64,000 bases of DNA from Azospirillum sp. (GCA_016124535.1 WGNK01000027.1:1-64000); one strand, 5' to 3'. Counted from the stretch's first letter, positions 7,707-17,057 are shown. Numbers and translations: made by a program. The notes: a model not told the origin generated them from the sequence alone.

Positions 7707-10238
7707 ATGCACGACATCGTTCCTACCTTGCTCGGCATGGCCGGGCTGCTTGCCCTGGTCAGCGCGCTGCCGCCGCTCGCCGGTCGGCTCAACGTGCCGT
7801 TCACGGTGCTGCTGGCGGCGGTCGGCGTCCTGCTCGGGCTGCTGATCCGGGTGGCGGTAGCGCTCGACCAGAGCGGGCCGTTCAGCGATTTCGTCAAGTC
7901 GCTGAACATCTTCCACTTCACCGCGGAAGCCTTTTTCTATCTATTCCTGCCGGTCCTGCTGTTCGAGACCGCGTTCACCATCGATGTCCGCCGCCTGATC
8001 GACGATCTTGCCCCGATCCTGCTGTTGGCGGTGGTCGCCGTGGTGGTTACCACCCTGGTCGCCGGCTATGCTCTGGCCGCGGTCAGCGGGATCGATCTGG
8101 TCGGCTGCCTGCTGCTGGCGGCGATCATCGCGACCACCGATCCCGCCGCGGTGATCGGCATTTTCCGCGACCTCGGGGCGCCGCGGCGTCTGTGCATGCT
8201 GGTCGAGGGCGAGAGCCTGCTCAACGATGCCGCGGCGATCGTCATTTTCACCCTGCTGCTCGATATCCTGACCGGCGAACGCACCGCCGATTTCGGCGCC
8301 GCCATCGTCGCGTTCCTGCGGAGCTTCTGCGGCGGTATCGTGGTCGGCTATCTGATCGGGCGGCTGGCCTGCCTGCTGGTCGGACCGATGCGCGACCAGC
8401 CGCGCGCCGAGATTTCGCTGACCGTTGCCTTCGCCTATCTGTCGTTCATTCTCGCAGAGCACTACGCCGAGGTCTCCGGCGTGGTGTCGGTGGTGGTGAC
8501 CGCACTGGTGGTGGGCTCGGTCGGGCGCACCCGGGTCTCGCCGACCACCTGGAGCGCCCTGGAGCATGTCTGGCACCAGCTGGGATTCTGGGCCAATTCG
8601 CTGATCTTCGTGTTTGCCGCCATGCTGGTGCCCGAGACCCTGCGCTCGGCGGAATGGTCCGAACTGGGCCTGTTGCTGGTGCTGGTGGCAGCGGCGCTGG
8701 TGGCGCGCGCCGCCGTGCTGTTCGGCCTGTTGCCGGTGCTGTCCCGGCTCGGCGCATCCCAGGCGGTCAGCCATGCCTACAAGACGGTGATTCTGTGGGG
8801 CGGGCTGCGCGGTGCGGTCTCGCTGGTGCTGGCGCTCGCAGTCACCGAGAGCCGCTATGTCCCCCAGCAGATCGAACATTTCGTCGGGGTCCTGGCGACC
8901 GGCTTCGTGTTGTTCACCCTGTTCATCAACGGCACCACTTTGCGGCCGCTGATCCGGCTGCTCGGCCTGGACAAGCTGCCGCCCGGCGAACTGGCGGTAC
9001 GCAACCGCGCCCTGCTGCTGTCCTTGACCACCATTCGGGACGAGATCGACGCGGTCGCCCGCGCCTACCAGATCCGCCCCGAGGTCGTGATCAAGACCGC
9101 CGAGCAATACGAGCTGCGCATCGGGGCGATCCAGCGCGAGATCGCCGGAGAGCCGCCGCTGAGCGAGGCCGACCTGCTGACCATCGGGCTGATCATCCTG
9201 ATCAACCGGGAGGAGGAGCTGTACTTCAAGCATTACGAGGAAGGGGTCATTTCGCGGCGGGTGGTCGAGGTCCTGACCGAGCGCACCGGCTGGTTGCTCG
9301 ATGGCACCAAGAGCGGCGGGCTCGACGGCTACGAGGCGATGGCCCGGCGGGCGATCGGCTTCACCGGCAAGATGCGCCTGGCGGTCCTGTTGCAGCGCAG
9401 CCTGGGTCTGCGCGCCATGCTGGCACGGCGCTTGGCGGTGCGCTCGGAGGCCTTGCTGATCGTGCGCATGGTGCTCCACGAATTGGGCGCCTTTAACCGC
9501 AGTCGCCTGGCGTCTCTGCTGGGGGAAGACTGCGCCGAGGCCCTGGCCGCGGTGTTGCGGGGGCGCTTGGCCGCGGTCGAGCAGGCCCTGTCGGCGATCA
9601 AAATCCAGTATCCCGACTTCGCCCTGGTGCTGCAGCACCAGTATCTCGGCCGCGCGGCCTTGCGGATGGAGGAGACCGGTTTCGTCCTGATGTGTTCGGA
9701 ATCCCTGATCAATCAGGAAATCCTCAACGATCTCCGCCGCCAGCTGGAGCAGCGCCGACGCGCGCTCGAGCGGCCGCCGCGGCTCGATCTCGGCCTGCGC
9801 CTCAACGATCTGGTGGCGCGGCTGCCGATGTTCGCCGGTCTGCCCGAGCGCCGTCTCCATGCCGTGGTCAAACTGCTGCGGCCGCGCCTGGCGTTGCCGG
9901 GGGAAATGCTGCTGAGGCGCGGCGATTTCGGCTCCAGCATGTATTTCATCTCGTCGGGCGAGGTCGAGGTGCTGCTGCCCGGAACCTCGGACAGCCATCG
10001 GCTTGGTCCGGGCGATTTCTTCGGCGAGCTGGGGCTGTTGTCGCGCCAGCCGCGCACCGCCGACGTCCGGGCGCTGGGCTATTGTCGCCTGCTTGAACTC
10101 GACGAGCGCGACTTCCGGCGCCTGATCGAGCAGGACGACGACCTGCGCCGCCATATCATGGCGGTCGCGGAAAAGCGGCGGGTCGCCCGGTCAGGTTCGG
10201 CCGCTGGCAATCCCAAGCATGGCGCCTGGACGGCCTAG
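7707..10238 (+). CDS. CPA1 Na+/H+ antiporter with C-terminal cyclic-nucleotide-binding domain
   Basis: An 843-residue fusion. The first 410 or so residues form about 12 membrane helices of the CPA1 exchanger family. Ion-path motifs are TTDPAAV (143-149) and EGESLLND (167-174). A long soluble tail follows, and residues about 710-815 form a cyclic-nucleotide-binding domain with FGSSMYFISSGEVEVLLPG and GDFFGELGLLSRQPRTADV, the phosphate-binding cassette type. This architecture resembles plant SOS1 and sperm NHE rather than the short bacterial NhaP. It should exchange Na+ (or K+) for H+ at the inner membrane, with ligand control by the tail. Ion choice and ligand are inferred. Confidence 0.9.
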   Translation: MHDIVPTLLGMAGLLALVSALPPLAGRLNVPFTVLLAAVGVLLGLLIRVAVALDQSGPFSDFVKSLNIFHFTAEAFFYLFLPVLLFETAFTIDVRRLIDDLAPILLLAVVAVVVTTLVAGYALAAVSGIDLVGCLLLAAIIATTDPAAVIGIFRDLGAPRRLCMLVEGESLLNDAAAIVIFTLLLDILTGERTADFGAAIVAFLRSFCGGIVVGYLIGRLACLLVGPMRDQPRAEISLTVAFAYLSFILAEHYAEVSGVVSVVVTALVVGSVGRTRVSPTTWSALEHVWHQLGFWANSLIFVFAAMLVPETLRSAEWSELGLLLVLVAAALVARAAVLFGLLPVLSRLGASQAVSHAYKTVILWGGLRGAVSLVLALAVTESRYVPQQIEHFVGVLATGFVLFTLFINGTTLRPLIRLLGLDKLPPGELAVRNRALLLSLTTIRDEIDAVARAYQIRPEVVIKTAEQYELRIGAIQREIAGEPPLSEADLLTIGLIILINREEELYFKHYEEGVISRRVVEVLTERTGWLLDGTKSGGLDGYEAMARRAIGFTGKMRLAVLLQRSLGLRAMLARRLAVRSEALLIVRMVLHELGAFNRSRLASLLGEDCAEALAAVLRGRLAAVEQALSAIKIQYPDFALVLQHQYLGRAALRMEETGFVLMCSESLINQEILNDLRRQLEQRRRALERPPRLDLGLRLNDLVARLPMFAGLPERRLHAVVKLLRPRLALPGEMLLRRGDFGSSMYFISSGEVEVLLPGTSDSHRLGPGDFFGELGLLSRQPRTADVRALGYCRLLELDERDFRRLIEQDDDLRRHIMAVAEKRRVARSGSAAGNPKHGAWTA

Positions 10239-10425
10239 GGCATGGCGGTCGCCATCGCCGATGGTTGTTTGGTGCCGCCGTTCGGACACAGCGGCGGGTG
10301 GTTTTCCCGGCGCAGACACGCTATGCTGCGATGGCCGGATGACTTTTCGAGAAAATCGGCTATTTTAAAGGATTGGTAATCGGCTGACGCCGATCATCAG
10401 GTTCGAACGACCATCGGCCCGTGCC

Positions 10426-10797
10426 ATGACCGCCATCGACGTTTCCCTCGACGACAGCCGGACCATCCAGGCCATTGGTATCCTGGCCGATGTCCTTGAC
10501 GGCATTTCCGGTCCGGGGGTGCTCGATACCGTCCTGGTCTCCAAGGCATTGCGTCAGGTGATTGCCACCCGTTCGCGGCCGGCCTTCGATTTCGCAGCGC
10601 GTGCCTTTTCGACGCTTGATCCCGAACTGAAGCAGCGGGTCGCCAGCGATGCCGATGCCGCCGCCCAGGATGCGGTCGAACTGCGGGGGCGGGTCGCCGG
10701 CTTCCTCAATACGACGCCACGCAAGAAGGCGGGCGATTCCGCTACCGGCTTGCTGGCCGCGCTCAACAACCGTGGTCGTGGCAAGACCGCCGGCTGA
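10426..10797 (+). CDS. Hypothetical protein, 123 residues
   Basis: Starts MTAIDVSLDDSRTIQAIGIL and ends in LNNRGRGKTAG. It is alanine-rich, probably all-helical, with no signal peptide, membrane segment or known motif. Codon use matches the neighbours (GC-rich third positions), supporting a real gene. No strong ribosome site precedes the ATG. It stands alone between the antiporter and the convergent diguanylate cyclase gene. Function not recognised. Confidence 0.55.
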   Translation: MTAIDVSLDDSRTIQAIGILADVLDGISGPGVLDTVLVSKALRQVIATRSRPAFDFAARAFSTLDPELKQRVASDADAAAQDAVELRGRVAGFLNTTPRKKAGDSATGLLAALNNRGRGKTAG

Positions 10798-10901
10798 AGC
10801 GCGTCCAGCCGCAGCGATCGGCCGAATTTCCCGACCGATGGCCTGAAGCTCTTCCGCACGGCCCGGTATCGCCGGCCGGGCGCTGGCGCTGAGCGGCCGG
10901 C

Positions 10902-12542
10902 TCACCCGTACTCGTCCTGGTAGAAGACGACGCGGCCCCGCCCGATCTTCTTGCCATGGTAGAGGGCGGCATCGGCATGCCGCATCAGCCAGCTCGCCTC
11001 GCGGCCGTCATCGGGGCAGATCGCGATGCCGATCGAAAGGCCGATCCGGATCTCCGCACCGGCGACGCTGAAGGGCTGGCCAATCGCGTCCAGGCAACGG
11101 TTTGCCACGGTTTGAGCACTGGTCCGCGGCGCCTCGACCCCGGTCAGCATCATGATCACGAACTCGTCGCCCCCCAAACGCGCGACGATATCCAACGGCC
11201 GGACCGCGAGTTTGAGGCGGGCGGCGACCTGTCGCAGCACCTCGTCGCCGGCGGCATGGCCGTAGCTGTCATTGACCGGCTTGAAGCCGTCGAGATCCAG
11301 GAACATCAGGGCGAAGCTGTTATCGACCAGGGTGTTGAACGCGATCTCCTGCTGCAGGCACTGGTGGAACATCGCCCGGTTGGGCAGGCCGGTCAGCGGA
11401 TCATGATGCGCCCGACGGGTCATCAACGCCTCGCGATCGCGCAATTCGGCTTCGCGCTGGCGCACCTGATTGAGCAGGCTGTTGAAGCCGAGGACCAAGG
11501 TCCCGACCTCATCCTCGCGGATCACCGGCAGCGGCTTCAGATCGGTTTCGCCCTCGGCCATTCTGCGCATTTCGCGTGCGGCGTCGCGTAGCGGTTTGAG
11601 GATGCGCGGCAGGATGTAAAGCAGACCGCCGAGCACCAGCGCGCCCATCCACACCGTGTTCCTCAGGCCGAAGGCGCGCATTCGCGTCGCCGGGGCGAAG
11701 GCCTCCGCGGTCGGCAGGTGGGCGACCACGAACCAGCCGGCGCTGTCGACGCTGGCGATCGCCACCAATTCCTCGACGCCGGAGGTATTGGCGGCAATTT
11801 CAGTGCCGCGAAATCCCGTCATGGCGCGGTCAAGGAGCGGGTTGGCGCCGGTCGGCGGCGTGCTGCGCAGGATCGTCGCCGGATCGCCGCCCGACGAGAC
11901 AACCAGCCGGTCGCGCGGCGAGATCAGCACAAGCCCGCCGGTTTCGCCGATCCTGGTGGTGGGGATGGCGCCGAGGAAGCTGGGCACACCGAGCGCTGTG
12001 ACGCCGGCCAGGACGGCGGCGGGCGGCGCCCCCGCGGTGCCGACCGGGACCGCCATGACGATCTCGGGCTCGCCGCTGGTCGGGTTGCGGTAGGGCCGGC
12101 CGATCGCCGCCCGGCCGTGGTCCCGGGCGTCGAGGAACCAGTCCATATCGCCGAAGGCGCGGTCCGCCCCGGGACGCCCCGGGGCGTCGGCCATAGCAGC
12201 TTCACCGGTGGTTGGCACCACCAGCAAGCCGTCGGAGAACAGGGGATAGAGCGCCTGACGCTCCGCCAGCCAGGCGCGCAGCCGGTCGGGCTGCGTGAGC
12301 AAGGCCGGGGGGAGATGGCTTGCCAGCCGGCGCAGCAGGGCCAGCCGTTCGCTCACCCGGTTGTCGATGTCCCGCGCGACATAGGTCGCGATCGACGCCT
12401 GCTCCGCTTCGACCAGCGCGGTGATCCCCCCGCGCACGTAGTCGGTCAGGATCACCGCACGCCCGATCGTGCCGATGGTCAGCAAAACGATCGCCACCGC
12501 CATCAGGCGGGTGACCAGGCTCTGGGAGAAACGGCGCAGCAT
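10902..12542 (-). CDS. Membrane diguanylate cyclase with Cache-like sensor
   Basis: A 546-residue inner-membrane protein. An N-terminal TM segment (MAVAIVLLTIGTIG) is followed by a periplasmic region of about 270 residues with Cache-like features, a second TM (WMGALVLGGLLYILP) and a HAMP-like linker. The C-terminal GGDEF domain has an intact GGDEF active site. An RPLD motif five residues before it fits the RxxD inhibitory site, so product feedback is expected. It would make cyclic-di-GMP in response to an unknown ligand. The ATG at 12542 is chosen because the upstream 49 codons read as unlikely protein. Confidence 0.9.
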   Translation of the reverse strand: MLRRFSQSLVTRLMAVAIVLLTIGTIGRAVILTDYVRGGITALVEAEQASIATYVARDIDNRVSERLALLRRLASHLPPALLTQPDRLRAWLAERQALYPLFSDGLLVVPTTGEAAMADAPGRPGADRAFGDMDWFLDARDHGRAAIGRPYRNPTSGEPEIVMAVPVGTAGAPPAAVLAGVTALGVPSFLGAIPTTRIGETGGLVLISPRDRLVVSSGGDPATILRSTPPTGANPLLDRAMTGFRGTEIAANTSGVEELVAIASVDSAGWFVVAHLPTAEAFAPATRMRAFGLRNTVWMGALVLGGLLYILPRILKPLRDAAREMRRMAEGETDLKPLPVIREDEVGTLVLGFNSLLNQVRQREAELRDREALMTRRAHHDPLTGLPNRAMFHQCLQQEIAFNTLVDNSFALMFLDLDGFKPVNDSYGHAAGDEVLRQVAARLKLAVRPLDIVARLGGDEFVIMMLTGVEAPRTSAQTVANRCLDAIGQPFSVAGAEIRIGLSIGIAICPDDGREASWLMRHADAALYHGKKIGRGRVVFYQDEYG

Positions 12543-12714
12543 GCTCGCTTCGGCGGCGCGGGGAAGCCGGGGTGGTCCGGCACCCCGACACCAATAGCCG
12601 GCGAATCGGCAATGGTCGGTTAAAATGCACCGGCATTTGACCAGAAAACGCCTGACCGGGCCGGACCTGCCCGGAGCCGGCTGGATCATCGCCAGGTGTC
12701 CGAGGCCAATCGCC

Positions 12715-13164
12715 TCAAAGGGCGGCGCGGATGCGTTCGGCCAGCGCGCCGATTGCCACCATGTCGCCGGCTTTGATCCCCCAGTTCATCGCCATGCCGT
12801 CGTCGTGACGGCGGGGGATGACGTGCAGGTGGAAATGCTGGACCGACTGTGCCGCGCCCGGCCCATTGGCCTGGAGCAGGTTGAGCCCCGCCGGGTCGAG
12901 CGCCCGGCGGACGGCGACCGCGACCTTCTGGGCGGTGACGATGGCGTCGGTCAGGGTCTTGGGCGATGAGTCGTACAGGTTGGGGTCGTGCTCTTTGGGC
13001 ACCACCAGACAGTGGCCGGGATTGACCGGGTTGATATCCATGAAGGCAAGCGTACGGTCGTCTTCATAGAGTTTGAAGCAGGGGATTTCTCCGGCAATGA
13101 TCCTGCAAAAAATGCAGCTGTTATCGTGACCCATGGTGGCAGCACTTCCCGTTTTGGTTGCCAT
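12715..13164 (-). CDS. HIT-family nucleotide hydrolase/transferase
   Basis: A 149-residue HIT protein. The catalytic triad HFHLHVIPR spans His110, His112 and His114. Cys17 and Cys20 in CIFCRII form the usual N-terminal zinc-type pair of Hint-like proteins. Members hydrolyse AMP-linked substrates. A later ATG at 13134 (MGHDNSCIFC) is an alternative start and would give a length closer to the family's usual 115-140. A second, different HIT gene lies at 63375. The physiological substrate is unknown. Confidence 0.88.
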   Translation of the reverse strand: MATKTGSAATMGHDNSCIFCRIIAGEIPCFKLYEDDRTLAFMDINPVNPGHCLVVPKEHDPNLYDSSPKTLTDAIVTAQKVAVAVRRALDPAGLNLLQANGPGAAQSVQHFHLHVIPRRHDDGMAMNWGIKAGDMVAIGALAERIRAAL

Positions 13165-13726
13165 GTCATTTGACCATTTTTCTCTGTATCGAGGAGTTCC
13201 TGCCAGTTTACATCGACAGATGACAAACCAACCGAGGTGGGTTCGATCACCCGTATTGTCAATACCATGACCTACGGAGGGCTGAGAATGCCAGTCACGT
13301 CCATGTGATGTCCTTCGATGACAAAAATAACGGTGTTTACCCCGAATTTTCGTACTTCAATCGCGATTATCCCTTTGAATCTATCAACGCTTTCGCGTCA
13401 ATGCCGACTTGCTCGAATTATCTTCGTAAATTCTAATATTTCTATTTTGGTAATGACGCGCATTTAACAAATGGCTTTCGAGTAGCAGGCAGGTATCTGC
13501 TGCCGGTTATTGCAGTGGCCGGGTGAGTTTTTCGGCCTTGGCCCGAGCTGAACCAGATCGCTCCAGGCCTGTCGCAGGTTCGTGTTCCGCCTTGGTTTAT
13601 CTTGGGGCTCTGAGTAGTCGAGGATGCCGCTGCGGCGAATATGAAAATGTTCAAAATGGAACCGGTCGGCATCTTCCAGAGTTTCCTCGATCTCCCGCCG
13701 GACCCTAAGCGGGATCGCGCCTCGGA
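13165..13726. other. AT-richer intergenic stretch
   Basis: About 560 bases between the HIT gene and the LysR gene, less GC-rich than the rest (notably 13300-13450). It holds a short hairpin GGGT-N6-ACCC at 13239-13252, a possible 42-codon reading frame on the plus strand (13308-13436) with host-unlike codon use, and a doubtful minus-strand frame at 13464-13730. No known gene, RNA or repeat was recognised. Confidence 0.5.
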
Positions 13727-13730
13727 TCAA
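13464..13730 (-). CDS. Doubtful small ORF downstream of the LysR gene
   Basis: An 88-codon frame with a TTG start overlapping the LysR stop codon by a few bases, so it could be translated by coupling. The first half (IPLRVRREIEETLEDADRF) uses GC-rich codons, but the second half is AT-rich and reads like non-coding sequence. No motif was recognised. It may be a decayed gene remnant or chance. Confidence 0.2.
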   Translation of the reverse strand: MIRGAIPLRVRREIEETLEDADRFHFEHFHIRRSGILDYSEPQDKPRRNTNLRQAWSDLVQLGPRPKNSPGHCNNRQQIPACYSKAIC

Positions 13731-14656
13731 GATGCTGGGGCAGGCCGCGGCAATGCGTCATCCCAAGGTGGTTGGGGACCGAAGCGGGCGGCGAGGAAAT
13801 CAATCAGGACGCGGACCTTCGACGACAGGTGCCGGCCGGGCGGATAGACCGCATAGACCGCCAGTTGGGGACGTAAGCGATCGGCGAACAAGCAGATCAA
13901 TCGGCCATCGTTCAGCGCCTCGCCCAACAGGAAGGTCGGCAGAATGGTGATGCCGAGCCCGGCGATCGCAGCCTTCGCCAGGATATCGCCGTTGTTCGCC
14001 CGCAGATTGCCCGTGACCCGGACTGTTTGCGCGGTGCCGTCGAACTCGAACTGCCACTGATCGGACAAGGGCGAATTCGTGTAGATCAGGCAGTTGTGTT
14101 CGGCCAGGGCATCGGGATCGCGCGGCCGGCCGAAACGCTCAAGATAGGCCGGACTGGCGGCGACCGCCAGCCGGCACGGTGCCAGGCGCCGGGCAATCAT
14201 CGAACTGTCGCGTAACCGGGCGATCCGGATCGCGACATCAAAACCTTCCTCGACCAGGTCGGTGATGCGGTCGCTGAGATCGGTTTCGATGGTCAAGGCC
14301 GGATGGTTCGCCAGGAACTCGGGCAAGGCTGGCGCCAGGTGGCGGACCCCGAAGGACAGCGGCGCGGCGATCCGCAGCAGACCGCGCGGCGCGCGGTCGA
14401 GATCGGCGGCGGCGCGCTCGGCGTCGTCAAGATCGGCGGCGATGCCGACACAGCGCTGGTAGAAGGCGCGCCCGGCTTCGGTGACGCTGAGCCGGCGGGT
14501 CGTCCGGTTGAGCAGCCGGGTGCCCAGGCGATCCTCCAACTCGGTCATCCGCCGGCTGACCGCGGATTTGGAGATGCCCAGCCGCTCGGCGGCACCGGTA
14601 AAGCTGCCGGCTTCGACCACGCGAAGGAAGGCGATCATGTCGTCGAACCGGCTCAT
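13727..14656 (-). CDS. LysR-family transcriptional regulator
   Basis: A 309-residue LysR regulator. The winged helix-turn-helix is at residues 1-60 (FLRVVEAGSFTGAAERLGIS followed by KSAVSRRMTELEDRLGTRLL). An effector-binding domain of the CrgA/YafC-like type follows from about 90. It is transcribed away from wrbA, with 110 bases between the start codons. This is the classic LysR arrangement, so it probably controls wrbA-GST-pirin as well as itself. The inducer is unknown; the target genes suggest quinones or other electrophiles. Confidence 0.92.
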   Translation of the reverse strand: MSRFDDMIAFLRVVEAGSFTGAAERLGISKSAVSRRMTELEDRLGTRLLNRTTRRLSVTEAGRAFYQRCVGIAADLDDAERAAADLDRAPRGLLRIAAPLSFGVRHLAPALPEFLANHPALTIETDLSDRITDLVEEGFDVAIRIARLRDSSMIARRLAPCRLAVAASPAYLERFGRPRDPDALAEHNCLIYTNSPLSDQWQFEFDGTAQTVRVTGNLRANNGDILAKAAIAGLGITILPTFLLGEALNDGRLICLFADRLRPQLAVYAVYPPGRHLSSKVRVLIDFLAARFGPQPPWDDALPRPAPAS

Positions 14657-14678
14657 CGCGGGATCGTTCTTCTCCGCT

Positions 14679-14699
14679 CAACAAACTTGTTCATTGTTG
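14679..14699. promoter_or_regulatory. Candidate LysR operator
   Basis: CAACAA (14679-14684) and TTGTTG (14694-14699) form an inverted repeat with a 9-base spacer. Nested in it, AACAA-AC-TTGTT (14680-14691) is a second, tighter inverted repeat. The site lies in the divergent space between the LysR gene and wrbA, where LysR regulators bind T-N11-A boxes. The AT-rich sequence stands out against the GC-rich background. Regulation is inferred. Confidence 0.5.
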
Positions 14700-14766
14700 A
14701 AGGATTGTGGGCTCCACCGCAACCGGCCATCTACCGAAAACTGGCTAAGATCGGAGGGGAAGCGTC

Positions 14767-15369
14767 ATGTCGAAAATTCTGGTGCTCTATTACAGCAGCT
14801 ACGGCCATGTCGAGACGATGGCGGGGGCGATTGCCGAAGGGGCGGCCTCGGTCGCCGGTACCGAGGTTACCATAAAACGGGTCGCGGAACTGATGCCGGA
14901 AGAGGCCGCACGCAAGGCCGGGATCAAACTTGACCAGGCGGCGCCGGTCGCCAGCCCGCAGGAACTCGCCGACTACGACGGCATCATCTTCGGCACGCCG
15001 ACCCGGTTCGGCAACATGGCCTCGCAGATGCGCAATTTCCTCGATCAGACCGGGGGGCTGTGGATGAAGGGCGGCCTGATCGGCAAGGTCGGCAGCGTGT
15101 TCGCCTCGACCGGCACCCAGCATGGCGGCCAGGAGACCACCATCACCTCGTTCCACACCACGCTGCTGCACCACGGCATGGTCATCGTCGGGCTGCCCTA
15201 TTCCGCCGCGGGTCTGGTCAATATGGACGAGATCACCGGCGGCACGCCCTATGGCGCAACCACCCTGGCGGGAAGCGACGGCTCGCGCCAGCCCTCGGCC
15301 AACGAACTGGAACTGGCGCGCTTCCAGGGCCGCCATGTCGCCGGCATCGTCGCGAAACTGGCCGCCTGA
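14767..15369 (+). CDS. wrbA: NAD(P)H:quinone oxidoreductase, type IV (WrbA)
   Basis: A 200-residue flavodoxin-fold enzyme reducing quinones by two electrons with FMN. The FMN phosphate loop is [11 protein letters not shown] at residues 8-18. [21 protein letters not shown] and the [10 protein letters not shown] segment are hallmarks of WrbA. Length matches the family (about 200). It starts after a GGAGGGGAAGCGTC-like purine-rich site. It heads a three-gene run with a glutathionyl-hydroquinone-reductase-like GST and a pirin, pointing to quinone and electrophile detoxification. Confidence 0.96.
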   Translation: MSKILVLYYSSYGHVETMAGAIAEGAASVAGTEVTIKRVAELMPEEAARKAGIKLDQAAPVASPQELADYDGIIFGTPTRFGNMASQMRNFLDQTGGLWMKGGLIGKVGSVFASTGTQHGGQETTITSFHTTLLHHGMVIVGLPYSAAGLVNMDEITGGTPYGATTLAGSDGSRQPSANELELARFQGRHVAGIVAKLAA

Positions 15370-15396
15370 CCCGAACGCTACGACCGGAGAACCGCC

Positions 15397-16359
15397 ATGG
15401 GATTGCTGATCGATGGGGCCTGGCACGACCGCTGGTATGACACCGGCACCACCGGCGGGGCGTTCAGGCGCGAAGACAGTCGTTTCCGCGATCGGGTCAG
15501 TGCCGATGGCGCCTCCGGCTTCGCGGCGGAGCCCGGCCGCTATCACCTCTATGTTTCGCTGGCCTGCCCGTGGGCGCACCGCACCCTGATCTTCCGCGCG
15601 CTCAAGAAACTGGAAGGCGCGATCGGGGTCACGGTGGTGGAGCCGCTGATGGGCCCGGACGGCTGGGTTCTGGCCGAAGCGGCGGATCCGGTCAACGGCG
15701 TTCGCTTCCTGCGCGACCTCTACACGCTGGCCAAGCCCGACTACACCGGCCGGGTCACCGTGCCGGTGCTGTGGGACACCCAGCGGCGGACGATCGTCAG
15801 CAACGAGTCTGCCGAGATCATCCGCATGCTCAACCGCGAATTCGACGCCTGGGGCGACGCCACGGTCGATTTCTATCCCGAGCCGCTGCGCGACGAAATC
15901 GACGCGATCAATGCCGTGGTCTACGACGCGGTCAACAACGGCGTCTACCGGGCCGGTTTCGCCACCTCCCAGGATCACTACGAGGCGGCATTCGACGCCG
16001 TGTTCGCCGGCCTCGATCAACTTGACCAGCGTCTGGGGCGCCAGCACTGGCTGGTCGGCGACGTCCTGACCGAGGCGGATTGGCGGCTGTTCACCACCCT
16101 GGTCCGGTTCGACACAGTCTATTACGGCCACTTCAAGTGCAACCTGCGGCGGATCGCCGAGTATCCCAATCTGTCGGGCTATGTGCGCGAGCTCTACCAG
16201 GTGCCGGGCGTCGCGCCGACGGTCAATTTCAGCCACATCAAACGGCACTATTACGCCAGCCACACCACGATCAACCCGACCGGCATCGTGCCCAAGGGGC
16301 CGGCGCTCGACCTCAACGCCGCCCACCATCGCGGCCGGTTTCAAGGAGTCCCATCATGA
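15397..16359 (+). CDS. Glutathionyl-hydroquinone reductase-like GST (YqjG/ECM4 family)
   Basis: A 320-residue omega/Xi-class glutathione transferase. The catalytic cysteine is Cys57 in ACPWAHR. The thioredoxin-like half is followed by an all-helical C-terminal domain with GDVLTEADWRLFTTLVRFD and HFKCNLRRI, conserved in the family. These enzymes reduce glutathionyl-hydroquinones and so complete quinone detoxification begun by reductases such as WrbA. The gene begins 27 bases after wrbA, and its TGA stop lies within the ATGA that starts the pirin gene. Confidence 0.92.
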   Translation: MGLLIDGAWHDRWYDTGTTGGAFRREDSRFRDRVSADGASGFAAEPGRYHLYVSLACPWAHRTLIFRALKKLEGAIGVTVVEPLMGPDGWVLAEAADPVNGVRFLRDLYTLAKPDYTGRVTVPVLWDTQRRTIVSNESAEIIRMLNREFDAWGDATVDFYPEPLRDEIDAINAVVYDAVNNGVYRAGFATSQDHYEAAFDAVFAGLDQLDQRLGRQHWLVGDVLTEADWRLFTTLVRFDTVYYGHFKCNLRRIAEYPNLSGYVRELYQVPGVAPTVNFSHIKRHYYASHTTINPTGIVPKGPALDLNAAHHRGRFQGVPS

Positions 16360-17057
16360 TCCAGGTCATCCCGTTCGCTGCCCTCGGCCGCTATGAGGCC
16401 GACTGGCTGTCGGCCCGCCACCATTTCAGCTTCGGCGACTTCCATGACCCCGCGCGCATGGGCTTCGGTCCGCTGCGGGTGTGGAACGACGATACCATCC
16501 AGCCCGATACCGGCTTTCCGCCCCACGGCCATCGCGACATGGAGATCATCACCTATGTCCGGACCGGTGCGGTGACCCACGGCGACCATCTCGGCAATCA
16601 GGGGCGGACCCTGGCCGGTGACGTCCAGGTGATGAGTGCCGGCAAAGGCATCGTCCATTCCGAATACAACCGGGAAGCCGAACCGACCACGCTGTTCCAG
16701 ATCTGGATTCAACCCAACGCCCAGGGTCTGGCACCGCGCTGGGAAACCAAGGCGTTTCCCAAGCAGGCCGAGGATGGTCTGGTTGTCCTGGCCTCCGGCC
16801 GCGACCAGGACCGTGACTCGCCGGCGCTGAGGATCAACGCCGATGCGGCGCTGCTCGGCGCCACGCTCGACGCCGGACAGAGCCTTGAGCACACCCTGGC
16901 GCCCGGTCGCCGCGCCTATCTGGTCCCGGCGCGGGGAACCATTTCCGTCAACGGACAGCCGGCCGCCGCGCGCGACGGCGTCGCCGTCGAGGCGGTGGAG
17001 CGGCTGGTCATCACCGCGACCGAGGACGCCGAAATCTTGCTCGCCGATCTGCCGTGA
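16356..17057 (+). CDS. Pirin-family protein (YhaK-like)
   Basis: A 233-residue bicupin. N-terminal cupin metal ligands are in GFPPHGHRDMEIITYV and the GIVHSEYN segment (HxH, then Glu and His), all present. YhaK-type pirins can oxidise quercetin and react to redox stress. The ATG overlaps the stop of the GST gene by four bases, and AAGGAG lies 13 bases upstream, inside the GST gene. The longer frame upstream is only a shadow of the GST gene. Third gene of the wrbA operon. Confidence 0.93.
   Translation: MIQVIPFAALGRYEADWLSARHHFSFGDFHDPARMGFGPLRVWNDDTIQPDTGFPPHGHRDMEIITYVRTGAVTHGDHLGNQGRTLAGDVQVMSAGKGIVHSEYNREAEPTTLFQIWIQPNAQGLAPRWETKAFPKQAEDGLVVLASGRDQDRDSPALRINADAALLGATLDAGQSLEHTLAPGRRAYLVPARGTISVNGQPAAARDGVAVEAVERLVITATEDAEILLADLP

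Noticed and set aside
13239-13252. A T-arm-like hairpin (GGGT-TCGATC-ACCC) suggesting a tRNA or attachment site
   Set aside because: No acceptor stem, anticodon arm or CCA-type end could be drawn around it; the arm is only 4 bp.
13308-13436. A 42-codon plus-strand frame with ATG start
   Set aside because: Codon use is about half GC at third positions, unlike the host, there is no ribosome site at the ATG and no motif; probably chance in AT-richer DNA.
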